Shown here in pieces: positions 45,220 to 58,600 of a DNA stretch of 64,000 bases. This DNA is from Burkholderia arboris. GTDB taxonomy: Bacteria; Pseudomonadota; Gammaproteobacteria; Burkholderiales; Burkholderiaceae. The translations under genes and the position numbers were made by a program. Below the pieces are notes generated by a model. That model worked only from the letters and a program-made list of their open reading frames with translations, ran no database searches and had not been told where the DNA came from. The stretch lies in NCBI RefSeq assembly GCF_902499125.1, contig NZ_CABVPX010000001.1, forward strand, positions 310,001 through 374,000, read 5' to 3'. Positions within the stretch are counted from its first letter, which is position 1, and every line of letters begins with the position of its first letter.

Positions 45220-46566
45220 ATGAATTTCATCCGACGAAAAATCTGTCAGGCGCTGGCTCTCGTCATTTCGGGCATGAGCGCAGAACACGCATTCGCTGCG
45301 GGCCCGGTCATTCAGGGCGGTGGTTCGTCGCTCGTCGCGCCGTTGCTCGGCAGCACCGCGAACGCAGCGACTGAAACCGGCTTGTTCGGCACGTCCGAAG
45401 GCACGTTCACGTACTATTCGGTCGGCTCGGGTGCTGGCCAGAACGCATTCCTGAACAACCAGCCGACATTCTTCGGCACGGGTGTTACGGGCGCAGTTCA
45501 TTTCGCGAATAGCGACGCCGCACTCACGACTGCTCAGGTCACGGCATACAACGACACGGGTCGCGGCACCACCGACGGCCCGCTGATCCAGATCCCGTAC
45601 GTCGTGACGGCTATCGCGGTGCCGGTCGTCCGCGGCCCCGCCGTGACGAGCTCGATCACGCCGCAAACAACGCCGGGGCAGGCGCACAGCATTGCACTGA
45701 ACGACAACGACCTGTGCGGCATCTTCTCGGGCTGGATCACCGACTGGAGACAAGTGATCAACCCGGAATCCGGCGTGCCCTACACGACGACCCCCACGCC
45801 GATCAAGGTCGTCTATCGCCAGGACGGCAGCGGCACGACCGAACTGCTGACCCGCCACCTGGCTGCCGTTTGCACGAGGGCAAACACGAACAACATCGGC
45901 GTCACGTTTGTCGATTCCCTGACGTTCGCAAATGTGACGGCCTTCCCCACAGGCATGCCATCCAACTTCATCGCAGCGTCAGGCGACGGTGGTATTCGTG
46001 CGTCACTTGCATCGCTGTGGTCGATGGGCACGGCGGCCGTCGCTTATTTGAGCCCGGCCTATGCGAACACGTATTTGGCACCATCCAGTTCGGTCGTAAC
46101 GTCGTCGGGTGCGCTGCAGCTTCCGGTCGCCAGCCTGTACAACTCGGCGGACAAAGTCTACTACGCACCGACGTACGCAAACGCGACGAAAGCGCTCGGC
46201 ACATTCTCGCCACCGCAAGGAGCCACTGGCCAGGATCCCACGTTGTGGGCCCCTGTTTCCGGCAACGCCTACAAAGCCCTTGCCAACCCGCTTTCCGGCT
46301 ATCCGATATCCGGTTCGAGCCAGATCCTCCTGAGCCAGTGCTACACCAGCGCAGCGACAACGACGGCCGTTCACGATTTCCTGAACAACCACTACACGAA
46401 CGCCAGCTACGCGTCGGTCATTCATGGCAACGGCTTCGATACCGTACCATCAAGCTTCCGGAGTGCCATCGTTGCAAGCATCCTGAGCAACACAAGCGGA
46501 AACTACATGGATATTGGCAACCCGGAAGTCTGTGGCTCGTCGGGGGGCCTGTATTCCGGCCGGTAA
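45220..46566 (+). CDS. Secreted PstS/DING-like protein, paralogue of the preceding gene (LapB-type)
   Basis: The 448-residue protein is a close relative of the one encoded at 43718-45055 over its whole length, with shared VIQGGGSSLVAP, NAFLNNQPTFFG, DNDLCGIFSG and TRHLAAVC blocks. The binding loop is YRQDGSGTTELLTRHL. The signal peptide is shorter (AEHAFAAG). The ribosome-binding site is weak and it has its own 164-base leader after a strong terminator, so it is expressed separately. Tandem duplication with divergence suggests two substrates or conditions. Confidence 0.82.
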   Translation: MNFIRRKICQALALVISGMSAEHAFAAGPVIQGGGSSLVAPLLGSTANAATETGLFGTSEGTFTYYSVGSGAGQNAFLNNQPTFFGTGVTGAVHFANSDAALTTAQVTAYNDTGRGTTDGPLIQIPYVVTAIAVPVVRGPAVTSSITPQTTPGQAHSIALNDNDLCGIFSGWITDWRQVINPESGVPYTTTPTPIKVVYRQDGSGTTELLTRHLAAVCTRANTNNIGVTFVDSLTFANVTAFPTGMPSNFIAASGDGGIRASLASLWSMGTAAVAYLSPAYANTYLAPSSSVVTSSGALQLPVASLYNSADKVYYAPTYANATKALGTFSPPQGATGQDPTLWAPVSGNAYKALANPLSGYPISGSSQILLSQCYTSAATTTAVHDFLNNHYTNASYASVIHGNGFDTVPSSFRSAIVASILSNTSGNYMDIGNPEVCGSSGGLYSGR

Positions 46567-46593
46567 AGACCCCCCTCCATCCAGGCGTTGTCG

Positions 46594-46627
46594 GATAGAC
46601 CACCTCAAGCGATCAGGGTGGTCTATC
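46594..46627. terminator. Bidirectional terminator between convergent PstS-like and TpsA genes
   Basis: An 11-bp stem, GATAGACCACC and GGTGGTCTATC, flanks a 12-base loop. It lies between the stops of the plus-strand gene (46566) and the minus-strand exoprotein gene (46656). The T-run is poor on both sides. Confidence 0.65.
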
Positions 46628-46655
46628 TTCTGCTTGCCCTACGTACCGCTTGATC

Positions 46656-49600
46656 TCAGAACCGGCCCAATTTCCCTAACTCCTCCTTGCTGAGCAACGT
46701 CTTCTGCGTCGCCCCCGCCGCCCCGAATCCCAGCAGCGAAACCGCATTCGACGAGTCGTAGCCGACCTGTTCCGATTTGCGCCGCTTCGATCCGCCATCC
46801 GGGCCGTTGTCCCCGAAACCCTCGACCTGCACGCTGATCGTCCAGCGACGCGGCGCGACGCCCGATGCGTTGTTCTTCGCGATGTCCTGCGCGACCTGGC
46901 TCGCCGCCGATGCCGCCGAACTCGCCGCCGTCAGCGCCCCCGTGTTCACGGCCTGCACGAGCGGAATCCCGGTTGCCTTGCCCGTCACCTGGATGTTGTC
47001 CGCGTTCACCACACGCAACGCCGCAACGTTCAGGTTGCCCGCACGAATGCCGGCGTCGCCCGCATCGACGGTCCCTCGCGGCGCGATCAGGTTCACCGTG
47101 CCTTTCGGCGCACCCGGTATGCTCTGCAGCGTCGCGATACCCGCACCCGTCACCTGCCCGCGCGCATCAACCGTGCAGTAGTGGTTCGCGTCACAGACAT
47201 ACTGCGGCGCCGGCGTGTCCGCCGACGTCTTCGCGCCCTTGCCCGCGTTGATGTCCCCGTTCGAACTCCAGATCGTCATGTTGCCGCCCTGCTCGGTGAA
47301 GATCCGGCTCTGCGCGAGCAGCACACTCTGGTCCGTGAAGATGTCGACGTTCCCCTTCTCGAGCGTCAGGATCCCCATCGTGCCGGGGCCCGCAACCACG
47401 TTCCCGGTGCTGTCGACGATCTGCGGCGGCGCCGTCGTGCTGCCGACGAGCGCCTGTCCGCCCGGCCCGAGGATGGTCACATCGCCGCCTTGCTGCGTCT
47501 GGATCGTCGTGCTCCGGATGTCCAGATTGCCGGTGCCGACCTGCTTGTTCGCACCGTTCGACCCGCCGCCCAGATTGTTGGCCGTATAGCCGAACGAGGC
47601 CGGGAACAGCTTGTTGATCGCTTGATAGCCTCTCGCATACTGCCCGCTATACGGACTCGATGGATCGTTGAAGTCCGCACCGACTTGCGCGAGCACGCCG
47701 AACAACACCTGCTCCGCGAAGCGTTGCTGCACGTACGACGGCAACGCCTGGAATTGCTTCCACGCTTCGTCGGCGGTCAACCTGCCAACCTTCGCCAGCG
47801 CCGCATCCTTGTCTGCCTGCAGGCCCGTATCGACGCCAAGCCCCGCGTCGTACTGCTCCATGAACGCAATCAGTGCTGGCGTTGCACTCGGCACGCCAGC
47901 AACCGAGCTGCCCGGCGCGATATAGGTCGAGACGAAGCCGGGAAGATCGACGCCGGCGCCCACGCCGAACAGCACGTTGACGTTCGCGCTCTCGTGCGGC
48001 AGGTTCGGATTGTTCGCGTTTCCGACTGCATCGATACCCGTGAAAACGTGCGCGATTCCACCCGTGTCGGCTTTCTGGTTATACAACTCGGCTTGACTCG
48101 TCAACGGGCCGATGTTGCGTCCCGCCTGAACATCGAACCAGCCTGGTCCGCCGATCGCCAGCACCGGAACAGCGCCGCCGTTGGGAGGAATCGGTGTGTC
48201 GTAGATGTCACGGCCGGCCACGATGCGCGTCGCATCCGAGCTGCGCAGGTTTTGCCCCCAGAACGCGAGGTTCACGATGTCCTGTCCAGCCTGCACGAGT
48301 GCCGGCTTGTCCACCGATAACGTGACAAGATTCCTGTAGAAGTCGTCACTATAGCCAGGAGAATCGACCGTGCCGTTGACGATGCTGCCGTTCAGACTGT
48401 AAAAGCGCACAGGTTGCACGTCGGCATCGTGAAGCGCGTTCGGTGCATGTGCGGCAAGTGTCGTATTCGTCAACAACGGGATATTTGGCTTCACTGACGG
48501 ATTCGTCGGCGAAGGCGTCTGCGACGGATCGGCGTCGGACAGACCGAATGTATTGGGCAATGCGACGTTGGCGAGCCCGGCCGATACGTTGGACAGATAC
48601 ACCGACTGGTTCGCGACCAGATTCAGTTGACCCACCGCCGACGGAAAAAGCGCGCCGCCCGATTGAATCACGATCGATCCGTCGAATGCAGTCAGATTCA
48701 CACTGGCCGGCAGTACGCCATTCGCGCCGGTCAACATGCCGCCAAGCGTACCCAGGCGAACGTCGCCGGTCGTCGAAAGCACATTGACTGCCGAAGCAGA
48801 TGAAAAGCCCTGGTTGTCAGGATATTGACCGTAGCTGGAAAGATTGACGACGCCAGTCGGCTGCCCCGCGCTCGACGTGAAGCTGCTCGAATAAGACGGA
48901 TTCAGTACCGCCCCGACATTCACACCCTGGCGCGCGGCAACATCGAATGTCCCGTCCTGAGTCGCAAGCACGGTCGACACCGCGATGGGTGATCGCCCGA
49001 CCGTCCATGACGTTCCGGAAATGTCTGACCCGATGCTTCCGCCAGCCGAGATCGTCCCTGTTCCCTTCGCGACGAAGTAATCGCCGCTCAGAATGTCGCC
49101 GCCAGCGTGTACCGTCAGATTTCCGCCGCCTACGGTGACGGGCTTGCCGCTTCCGTTCAGGTACCACGTGGTCGGCAGCGACACGGCCAGATCCGAAATA
49201 TTGCCACCCGCGCTGATCGATACGTTACCGCCAACGCTCATGACGCCTTGGTCAAATGCACCGAAATCGATCGAGGTTCGGCGCAACGGAGCAAGGACGA
49301 AATTGCTATCCGCGGTTTTCGCTCCGGTAATCTGCATCCACTGCCACCAGTACTGACTGATGCTGTTGCCAGCCCCGCCAGTTACCGTTCCGGTCGTGTC
49401 GATCACGTTCTGCATGCCCTCGATGTTCCCTTGGGCATGAATCGTGATATCACCGGCCGAATCGGGATTCACTGCCGGTGTCACCAGGATGTCCTGCAAG
49501 CCGCCGACACTGGCATGGGCAATCGCAGTCGACGTACCCACCGATGGCGCCCCTGCGGCAGGCGCGCCGGCCGTATAGATCACGCCGGGAATGATCAAGG

Positions 49601-52600
49601 TTGACGCATCAGCCGTCTTGCTCGTATCGAACAAGGACACATCGTTGCCGGCCGCCACGTCGATCGATCCCGTGCCGGTACGGATCGTTACCGGTTCGAC
49701 GAGTGTCAACCCGTTGCTGCCGACATAGCTGGTATGCCCGCTCAACATCACGTTGCCGGTGCCGTCGGAGCCCGCTCCAGCATTGACGAACGTCGAAACC
49801 GGTTGCAACGCGAGCGGGTTCGCGCTCTGCGTGTCTGCACCCGACACGATGCGGTATGTCGAGCTTTCACCACCGAGCAGCGTCGCGAAGGCAACCGGCA
49901 GCGGGTTGTTTGCACTCGGCACGTTCGCGACCGTGTTGCCTGGTAGTGGACCGATGTTCACAACGCCAGTGTCCGGCACCGCGCCTGGTGAAACAGGCGC
50001 GTAGAACATGTTGTAGGCGCCTCTCGTCGCTCCGATAACGCTCTTGATACTCGTGAGAGTATTAAGGTAACCAGAATAGACAAGCACGTAGTTGGCGTAA
50101 TCAGCCAAATAGGCAGCTTGCTCGGCAACCGACGCGTTTGCCACTGGCTTTGTTGGCGGCGTCGGCGCAGCAGGCGTGCCGAATCGGGCGGCAGTAGCGG
50201 GATTGTATCCGTTACCCAGATAGGCGGTGCCGGCTCTGGGGCCCGATAAATCGGGCCCCCAGTAGGCAATCAGATAGTTCGTGTATGTCGAGAAACCAGA
50301 TGGCACCAACGGCGCAGTCACCGACGGCGTGACCGGCAGAATCTGTGCGACGTACTGCGGGAGGCCGATGCGCGCCAGGTCAGCCTGCCATGCGCCTGCA
50401 TACGACAGATAGGTGGAATAGTAGCCAGCGGTTTGCCCCATCAACGGTGCGCTCAGCGCCGCGTTTGGATCAAGGGAAGTCAGGCTCGCCGTGGCGCCGC
50501 CCCTAAAATTCACCGTCACTTGGGTCGGGTCATTGATTGCCACAAGCTGGTCGAACGTCTGCTTTGCTCCCGCGTAGGTCCCGGTCGGGGTAACCGGCCC
50601 CGACCCACCCAGAATCGACGCGACCTGGCTCTGGTAGAACCCGTCCGAAATGCTTGCGTACGCATCGAAGTTGTTCGCCGCACGGAACGTCAGCGTCGGC
50701 GCGATCGTCGACTGATAGCGGAAATCGGGCGTGATGCTGCCGCTGTTGTTCGGCGCGCCCGCACCAAGATTCCAGTTCGACAACACCGAAATATTGCCGC
50801 CGTTGACTGCGCTCCCCGGATTGTCGAGTTCGATACCCGGCACGACGCTGAATTTTTGCAGCGGCGCGCCGGCAAACTGACCGGCAACGCCATCCGGCCC
50901 ATGCTGAACAAACGCCATCAACGTGCCCGGCGACGTTCCGGTCCCGTTGGCGCGATAGCCATAGAACGCGACATGATCGGCGTTCGCGGTCCCCGGCGCG
51001 AAATACGCGCCTGTCAGCCCGGTAAAGCCGCTGCCGGAAACTCCGTTGCGCAGCTGGTCTTCGGTCACCGCCGTCGTCTGTCCGGTCGCGCTGTTGGTCA
51101 GCGTTCCGCCCCCCGTGCCACTCGGTGCGTAGCTGTACGTTACGGGGTTGCTGCCGGGTACCGTGAAGGTGCCCGCAAGCAAATGGCCACTGCCGTCGTA
51201 CCAGCCGGCCGGATCGATGAGGCCGTCGAAATGCTGCGAACCGGTCGTCGCATCCGCTGCGCTCCACACGGCGTACGCCTCAACCGTGGTCTTGCGGGAA
51301 CCGCGCACGCCTGCTCCCGATTGCGCGGGCGCGTCGAAGGCGACGTTGACCGTGCCGTCCCGCAGCAACGGCGCACGGAAGCTGACGGAGCCGTCGAGCG
51401 TGCCGCCCGGCGTCCCGCCGGACACGTCGATCGACGCGTTCGAGCCGAGCCGTATCAAGCCGGACTGCGCAGCGGACACGTTCTCGTAACCGTAAGTCGC
51501 GTTGTACGGATTGGCCGCGGCCGGATCGAACGTCGCACTCGTGCCGACCGTGACCTTGCCGCCACGCTGGCTTGCGTTGGTTGCCTTCGCCAGCAGCGAA
51601 CCCTCGATATCGACACCGCTCTTGCCGAACAGGCTGATCTGCCCGCCGGCCTTGCCCGACGCATCGATCTTCCCCAGCACGTTCACGTTGCCGTTCGCGG
51701 TATCCGATGCATTGCCCGCGCCGCCGTCGGCAGTCAGCGATACTGACTGCGCGACCAGCGCATTACCGGCCGACAGCGTCAGGTTGCCCGACTTGGTATG
51801 AATGTCGATTGACTGGTTCACGCCGCTCGATGCGAGGGTCTTCGCCAGTGAATCCAGATCCGCGGCACCGGCCGTGTCGAGCGACAGCGAGCCGCCCGCA
51901 TAGCCGTTCGTCGCACCGCCCTTGATCGTGCCGTTCAGGTTCACGACCTGCTTCGGCGCCGACAGCGTCAGGCCGCCCGCCGCGCCGCCGCCTTTCGCGC
52001 CCGAGAAATCGAGCGTCGCACCCGGCTGCAGGTCGACCGTCCCCGCATCGGCGGTCAGGACGATCGAACCGGCCGGTGCGTACTGCGTCACGTCGAAGAA
52101 CTGCTTCGACACGCCCGCGGCGCTGACCGTCGAGCCGTTGCCGATCGTCAGGTTACCGGTGGTCGCCTCAAGGCTCACGTTGCCGGCCGGCGCCGCGATC
52201 GTCGCGCCGTTGTCGGCAAGCGTGCCGCCGACGAATTTCCATGCGCCGCCGACCGGCGTCTTCGTCAGCGCGGTGCCCGCCGCGCCGTTCAGCGTCAGCG
52301 CACCGGTCGTCTTCACGGTCGACGCAGAATTCGTATCGGCCAGGTACACGGGTGCATTCAGCGTCACCGGCAACACACCGAAATCGAACGTCCCCGTGCC
52401 TTGCCCGACGATGCCGCCCGTCGCCGTCAGGGTTGCCGACGAGAATCCGCTCAACGTCTTCGTGCCGGTGCCGAAGTCGATCTCTTTCGCGTTGACCGTC
52501 AGCATGCCGCTGCCCGGCACGACCGTGCCGTTGGGCGCGCCCGTCTCGTTCGTGAACGCGATCTGCTGCCCGTTCAGCGTCACACGCCCGCCGTCGCTCG

Positions 52601-55600
52601 TGAACGTGCCCGCGCTCAGGTCGATGCTCTTGCCGAACGTCGCGTTCACGTCGCCGACGAAGCCCATCGCGCCATAGCTGCGCAGCGACACGAGATCCGC
52701 GTTGGCGAGCTGCGCAAGTCCGGCCTGATCGATCACGAAGCCCGGCAGGCTTGCCGCGGCAGCGCCGCGCGCATTCGTGAACGTGATCGCCGAACCATCC
52801 ACCGTGATCGCTTTCGCGGACAGCACCGCGCTCGGGTCGACCTTCAGGCTGCCCGACGAATCGAGCATCAGCGCCTGGCCGCCCGACAGCGTCGCGCCGG
52901 CACCGACCGTCAGCAGCCCCTTGCCGGTGCCGCCCGTGCGCGTGAGCGGCGCCATCGCGCCGTTCGACACGCGCAGCAGCGCGCCGTCGCCGGCAATCGC
53001 GATCGGCTGGTCCTTCGCCGCCGGGTAGTCGCCCGCCGCCGCGATCGACGCGCCCGCATCGACACGCAAGCCGTTCGCCGCATTCGGATCCGTGCCGCTC
53101 GAATCGGTCTTCGTCACGAGCAGGATCTCGGGCCCCTTCAGCGACGAGCTTGCGTCGTTCGATACCACCACGCTGTTCGCGATCGGCGTGATCGTCACGC
53201 CCTTGGTCGTCGCCGCACGCGTGCCGCCGATCAGCAGGCTGCCGGCATTCAGCGAATCGAGCGCATCGCCGCCGATCTGCAGATAGCCGGACAATGCCGC
53301 GCTGCCGTTGCCGGTGATCTGGATGTCCTGCGACGCAATGTCGACCTGGGCCGGCGCGCCACCGGCCCCTGCCGCCGCGTTCAACGTCGCCCCGAGCGTG
53401 AGCGCCTTCGTCGCGGCCAGCACGAGCTGACCGCCGTCCACCGGCAGCGGCGGCGTCACGTTGCCCTGCTTCGCGGCCTGCGCGGCGAAGAAGTCGTTCG
53501 CGCCCTTCAGCGTGTATTGCGAATACTGCTGCCACGTCGCGCCCGACTGCACATTGAAGAGTGTCGGCGTCGCACTGCGGCCGCCCGTCACGGCATCGGC
53601 AAAGTACCCGGCCGTCATGACGGTGCCGTCCGGCAGCACCTGCGATGCGCCCGGCACGACGTTGCCGGCCGTCGCCGACACGGTCACGCGATACGCGCCC
53701 GGCAGCGTCGCGTACTTGCCCGGCAGCAGCGTGTAGTAACCGGGCGCGAGGCCCGGCACGCCGGACAGGTACACGGCCTTGCCGATCGCGTCGTTCAAGC
53801 CGGCCTGGCCGACACCGAGCGTCGCGGTCCTGGTCGTCGGCGTCCCGTTGCTCGCGACGTCCGGCTGCACGGTCTGCGCGAACAGCGGATCGTATGCGGC
53901 AACCGGCGACTGCTTGCCCGGCACGATCGCATAGACGTTCCCTGCGCCGGTGTTGACCGGCACCGCCGTCGTGCCTTTGCCGCTCGCGTAGCTCAGGTTG
54001 TATTGCGACAGCACATCGCGCGTGCCGCCCGTGCCCGGCACCCATTCGGCCGCCTGCAGGTCGCCGCCGCCCGACAGGTCGATCGTCGCGCCCTTGTTGA
54101 GCGCGACGCTGGTGCCGTTCACGCCGATGTACTTCGCGGGCGGCGCCTTCAGATCGGCGGCCGTCGTGCCGGCGATCGGATTGAACTGCCATTCAACACC
54201 GTCGATCGTCGCGCCGTAGGGAATGATCGACCCGCCGTTCGAAACCGACGTCACGCTGCCGTTCGCGAACGTCACCGAATCGGTCGCGACGAGCGGCAGG
54301 TTGCCGAACTGCTTCTGCGTCGCGCTGTTCGTCGGGTCGCCGACGCCGAATACCAGCGTGCCCGACGGTGCGCGCACGGCACCGCCCTGGACGATGTTCG
54401 TTGCATCGACGAGCAGCGTGCCCCCCGCCGACAGCGGCGTGCCGGACGAGCCGGTCGTGCCGAACGAGACGGTGGTCGGCATGCGCTTGCCCGTCACCGG
54501 ATCGACGGGCCCCACCGCATCGACGATGAACGTGCTGCCGGTGGCCGGGTACAGGCTCGCCGCGTTGAACGTCACGTTGCCGGGCGTGTACAGCATGCCC
54601 GGCGACAGCACGGCGCCCGACGGATTGGACGAGCTCAGGCGGATGTCGCCGCTGCTGGTGAAATTCGCCTGACCGACGTTGTTGAGCTGGAACTGGTTGC
54701 GCAGGTCGACGAACGACGCATTCACGTTCAGCGTCGCATCGGAACGCGTGGCGACCGGCGTGAAGGCGGGCGTGGCCGAGGGCGCCATCGGGCCGACCAG
54801 TGCGACATAGGGTGCGCCAATCGTCACCGACGTGCCCAACGCATGCGCCGGCGGCTGTGCGAGCAGATCTGCAAGCGCCGAGCTGCCGCCCGCCGGCTTC
54901 GCAGGTGTCGACAGCAGCGTCGACAGCTGGTCCATCCCGATCGCCGCGATCCGGCCGGTATTCAGCGTCACGGATTCGGGCAACGTCAGGTTCACGTTAC
55001 CGGCAAACGCGATCGGCGGCACCGTGAACGGGGATGGTGTGCCATCGCCCAGCACGAGATTCGCGATTCCCGAATCGTTCAGGCGATCGGCGGCAAACTG
55101 GATCACGCCGGTCGGTTGGCCGGTCGGCAACCCGGTGGTCGGGTCGACCGGCGTCGAAAAGTCCTTGCCCGGGGCAAGCCCCGCGGGCAAGAGCATCCCG
55201 CTTTGCTGCACAACAAGCGCCGTCGCACCGGGTGCGCTGTTGTTCGCGCGCGGCAGGATCGCCAGCGTGCCGCCACGGGCTTGCGACGCGCCGCCATGGC
55301 CGAACAACGCCCCGTCCGCGAAGAGGCCGTACGCAGGCGACAGCGTGATCGAGCCGGCATCGCTCCACACGGGCTGCGACGCATAGGTGCCATTCGCCTG
55401 CAAACGATCGAAGTTCGCCGACGTGCCCGACACGTCGATCTTCGACCCGGCTTGCGTCACCACATAGCCCGCATCGCTCGACAGCGTCACCGCCCCGCCC
55501 GACAGAACCTTGCCGGTATTCGGCACGACGGCCGTTCCGCCGATCTTGGCCGGGGCGGCGAGCGGATTGGCGAGCGCGACACCGGATACGTCGAGCGTCG

Positions 55601-58600
55601 CATCGGCACCGAGCCAGACGGACCGGCTGCTGCTCGGCGTGAAGACATTGAATTGGCCCGGCTGAGCGGTCGCGGTGCCGGTGTCGGCGCTCAACACGAC
55701 CGACCCGCCCGGCGCGACCACCGAGCCGAGCACGGTCACCTGCTTTGGCGACGCCAGCACGATGGCCGCACCGGCATCCGCGTTGATCGATGCGCCGGAC
55801 GACAGCGTCACCGCACCGGTCACGCCCGGATACGACGGCACCGTACCGTCGTTGGCCGCCGTCAGCCACGACACGGCGCTACCGCCGGTCAGCACGAGGC
55901 CCGCCGGTTGCCGGTGATATGCATCGAGCTGGCCGACGGCCGTCAGACCGCCCGTGGACAGGTTCGCGCCCGTACCCGCCTGCTGGAGCGCCAGTGCGTC
56001 GGGAAGCAGGTTCTTTTGCGTGAGCGCGACCGTTGCGCCCGGCGCGACGGTCGCGTCGTAGTACGCGTTCAGCACATACTTGCCGAAGCCCTGTTGCGCA
56101 AAGAAGTTCTCGGGCAGATACACGTCCCACGGCGCCGCAGCCGCCCGGTCGCCGCCGATCCGGAAGCCGAGCGCGCCCAGCGTCATCGTCCCGCCGCCCG
56201 AGAAACCATCGCTCAGGATCGTGCCGCCCATTGCGATCGTGCCGGCAGTCGGCCGGGTGCCCGGCAGGTTCGCGCCGCCGTCGTTCGTATGACCGAATTG
56301 GGCGCCGCCTGCAGGTATCGCATAGGTCTGCAACGCAACGTTGCCGCCGCGCCCGGCCGCTACGCCGTTCTGCATCAGCAACTGGCCGTTCGCGAGCATT
56401 TCGCCGCCGCCCGATACATCGAGCACGCTGCCCGGTTGCAGCAGGATCGAGCCCGTCGCATCCACGGCATTGCCGTTCGCGAAAGTCGTCCCCTGCATCG
56501 CCGACAGCGAAATGCTGCCGCCGTTGATGAACTGGCTGTTGCCGGGCGTCGTGCCCGGCGCGGCCTGCACGTCGTTGTTCACCCATTGGCCGGCCGCGCT
56601 GATCACCCCTTGCGGACCGACGACGACATTGCCGCCGCTCGTGATCGAAATCGAGCCGGACGGCACGGACAGCCGCCCCGCGACATTCACGTTCGCGCCG
56701 GCCGCCGGGCTGTTGAGCGAAATCGATCCGCCCGGCTGCAGGTTCAACTGCGTGCCCTGCGCCACCACGATCCCCTTGCCCGCGTTCTTGTCCTCGGTCA
56801 CGTTCAGGTTCGCGAACCCGCCGTTGTTCAGCACCGCGACCGGGACCACGCGCGTTGCCTGCAGATTGTTCGGATCGTTGCCGGACAGGGCCTGCGAGGC
56901 GTTCTTGTCGAGCGGCGTATCGATCGAGAAACCCGGCATCAGCGCGCCCAGTTGCGGCGCGTTGTCCTGCAGGATCGTCAACCCCGAGAGCGCATTGAGC
57001 GGCAGCGATGCGGTGTTGGCAGCACTGTTCCACGTCATCCCGGCCAGCGCATTGCCGGCCAGCTTCGGATCGGCTCCCAGGTTGAACGTGCCGCCGGACG
57101 GCAGGCTGTTGCCCTGCATCTGCTTCGCGCCGCCGAATGCCTGCGCGCTGATGTCGCCATCGAGCACCAGCGCCTGCGATGCGAACAGGTCGAGCGTGCC
57201 CGCGTTGCCGCCGACGATGTAGTCGGACTGGTAGGTGCCGCCCGTCTGCAGCGGGTTGAACCACGACTTCGTCACGCCCCAGCGCGGATGGCTCTCGACG
57301 AACTGCCCGGCGATGCCGACATAGCGGTCGTACGGGTTCGCCTGCCCGATCGGCACGATCGCGCCGTTGGCGTCGACGAGCCGCGTCGTGTTGACCATCC
57401 CGCCGTTGTAATGCACGTACCCGCCGTTCAGGTTCATCGACGAACCGGTCGCGGTCATCACCTCGTTGCCGGACAGCGTGATCGTGCCGCCGTTGGTCAG
57501 CAGCTGGTCGACGGTCCGCGGAATCAGGTTCACGTAACCCGACAGGTTCAGGATCGGGCTACCGACCCACTGCACGCCGTCGCTGCGCGTGCCCGTCAGC
57601 GTGCTGTCGACGACCACGCCCTTCAGCCCGAACAGGAAACTGTTGCGCAGCAGCGGCGAATCGGCCAGTTCGTTCTGGCCGATCCGGTCGACCGTCACGA
57701 GCGTCTGCGAAATCGGCGCCTGCACGTTCGCCAGCCCCGATACGTCGATCGTCGCGCCATCGTCCACGTAGATCCGGCCCGGCACCGCCGTCTGGCCCGG
57801 CACCTTGTTCGTCACGACCGACGGCGCATAGGCCGTCACCGACACGTTCGAGCCGGGCGCCTCGATCAGCGAGCCGCCCTGGAACCACACGGAGCCGGCC
57901 GTCATCGCGATGCCGCCCGGCGTGAACGTCGTGCCCGGCGTGGAGGTCGCGGTCTGGCCATTGTTGTCGGGCAGCACGGTCGTCACCGATCCCGGGCCGA
58001 AGCTCAGCAGGCCGGCGCGGCGCACGTCGAAGACGCCGTTCAGCACCTGCCCCGGATACGGATTGCCCAGCGGATTGTTCGACGCATACTCGTCCGCCGT
58101 CGAAATCGTGATCGTGCCCGGCGTGTTCACGCTCGTCGTCACGCCCACCACGCCGTTCTGCGCAACACGGCTGCCGAGCAGGTTCACGTTGCCGCGCGCG
58201 GCCTGCACGATACCGGTGTTCGTCAGCGTGCCGGCCGGTGTGACGTCGACCGACGCACCGGTAGCCGGATCGACGGTCACGATCTGCCCGCTCAGCTCCG
58301 GCAGCAACACCTGCGGATTGATCGTTTTGCCCGAGTTCGGCAGCAGGCTCACCCCTACGCCCGCCGCCAGCACGACCTGCCCCGACGTCGCCGCAATGCT
58401 GCCCGCGTTCGTCACGTTCGGTGCGGCGACCAGCACAAAGCCGCCGTCGCTCGCCGTGCCGTTGGTGTGCGTCGTGATCGACGCCCCTTGCTCGATGGTC
58501 ACATCGCCCGGCGGCTGGTACGCGCCGGTCTGCAGCACCTGATTGCCGAGCCCGAGCACCTCGTTCGGCTTGCCCGTCGCCCCCGCCACCCCGCTCGAAC

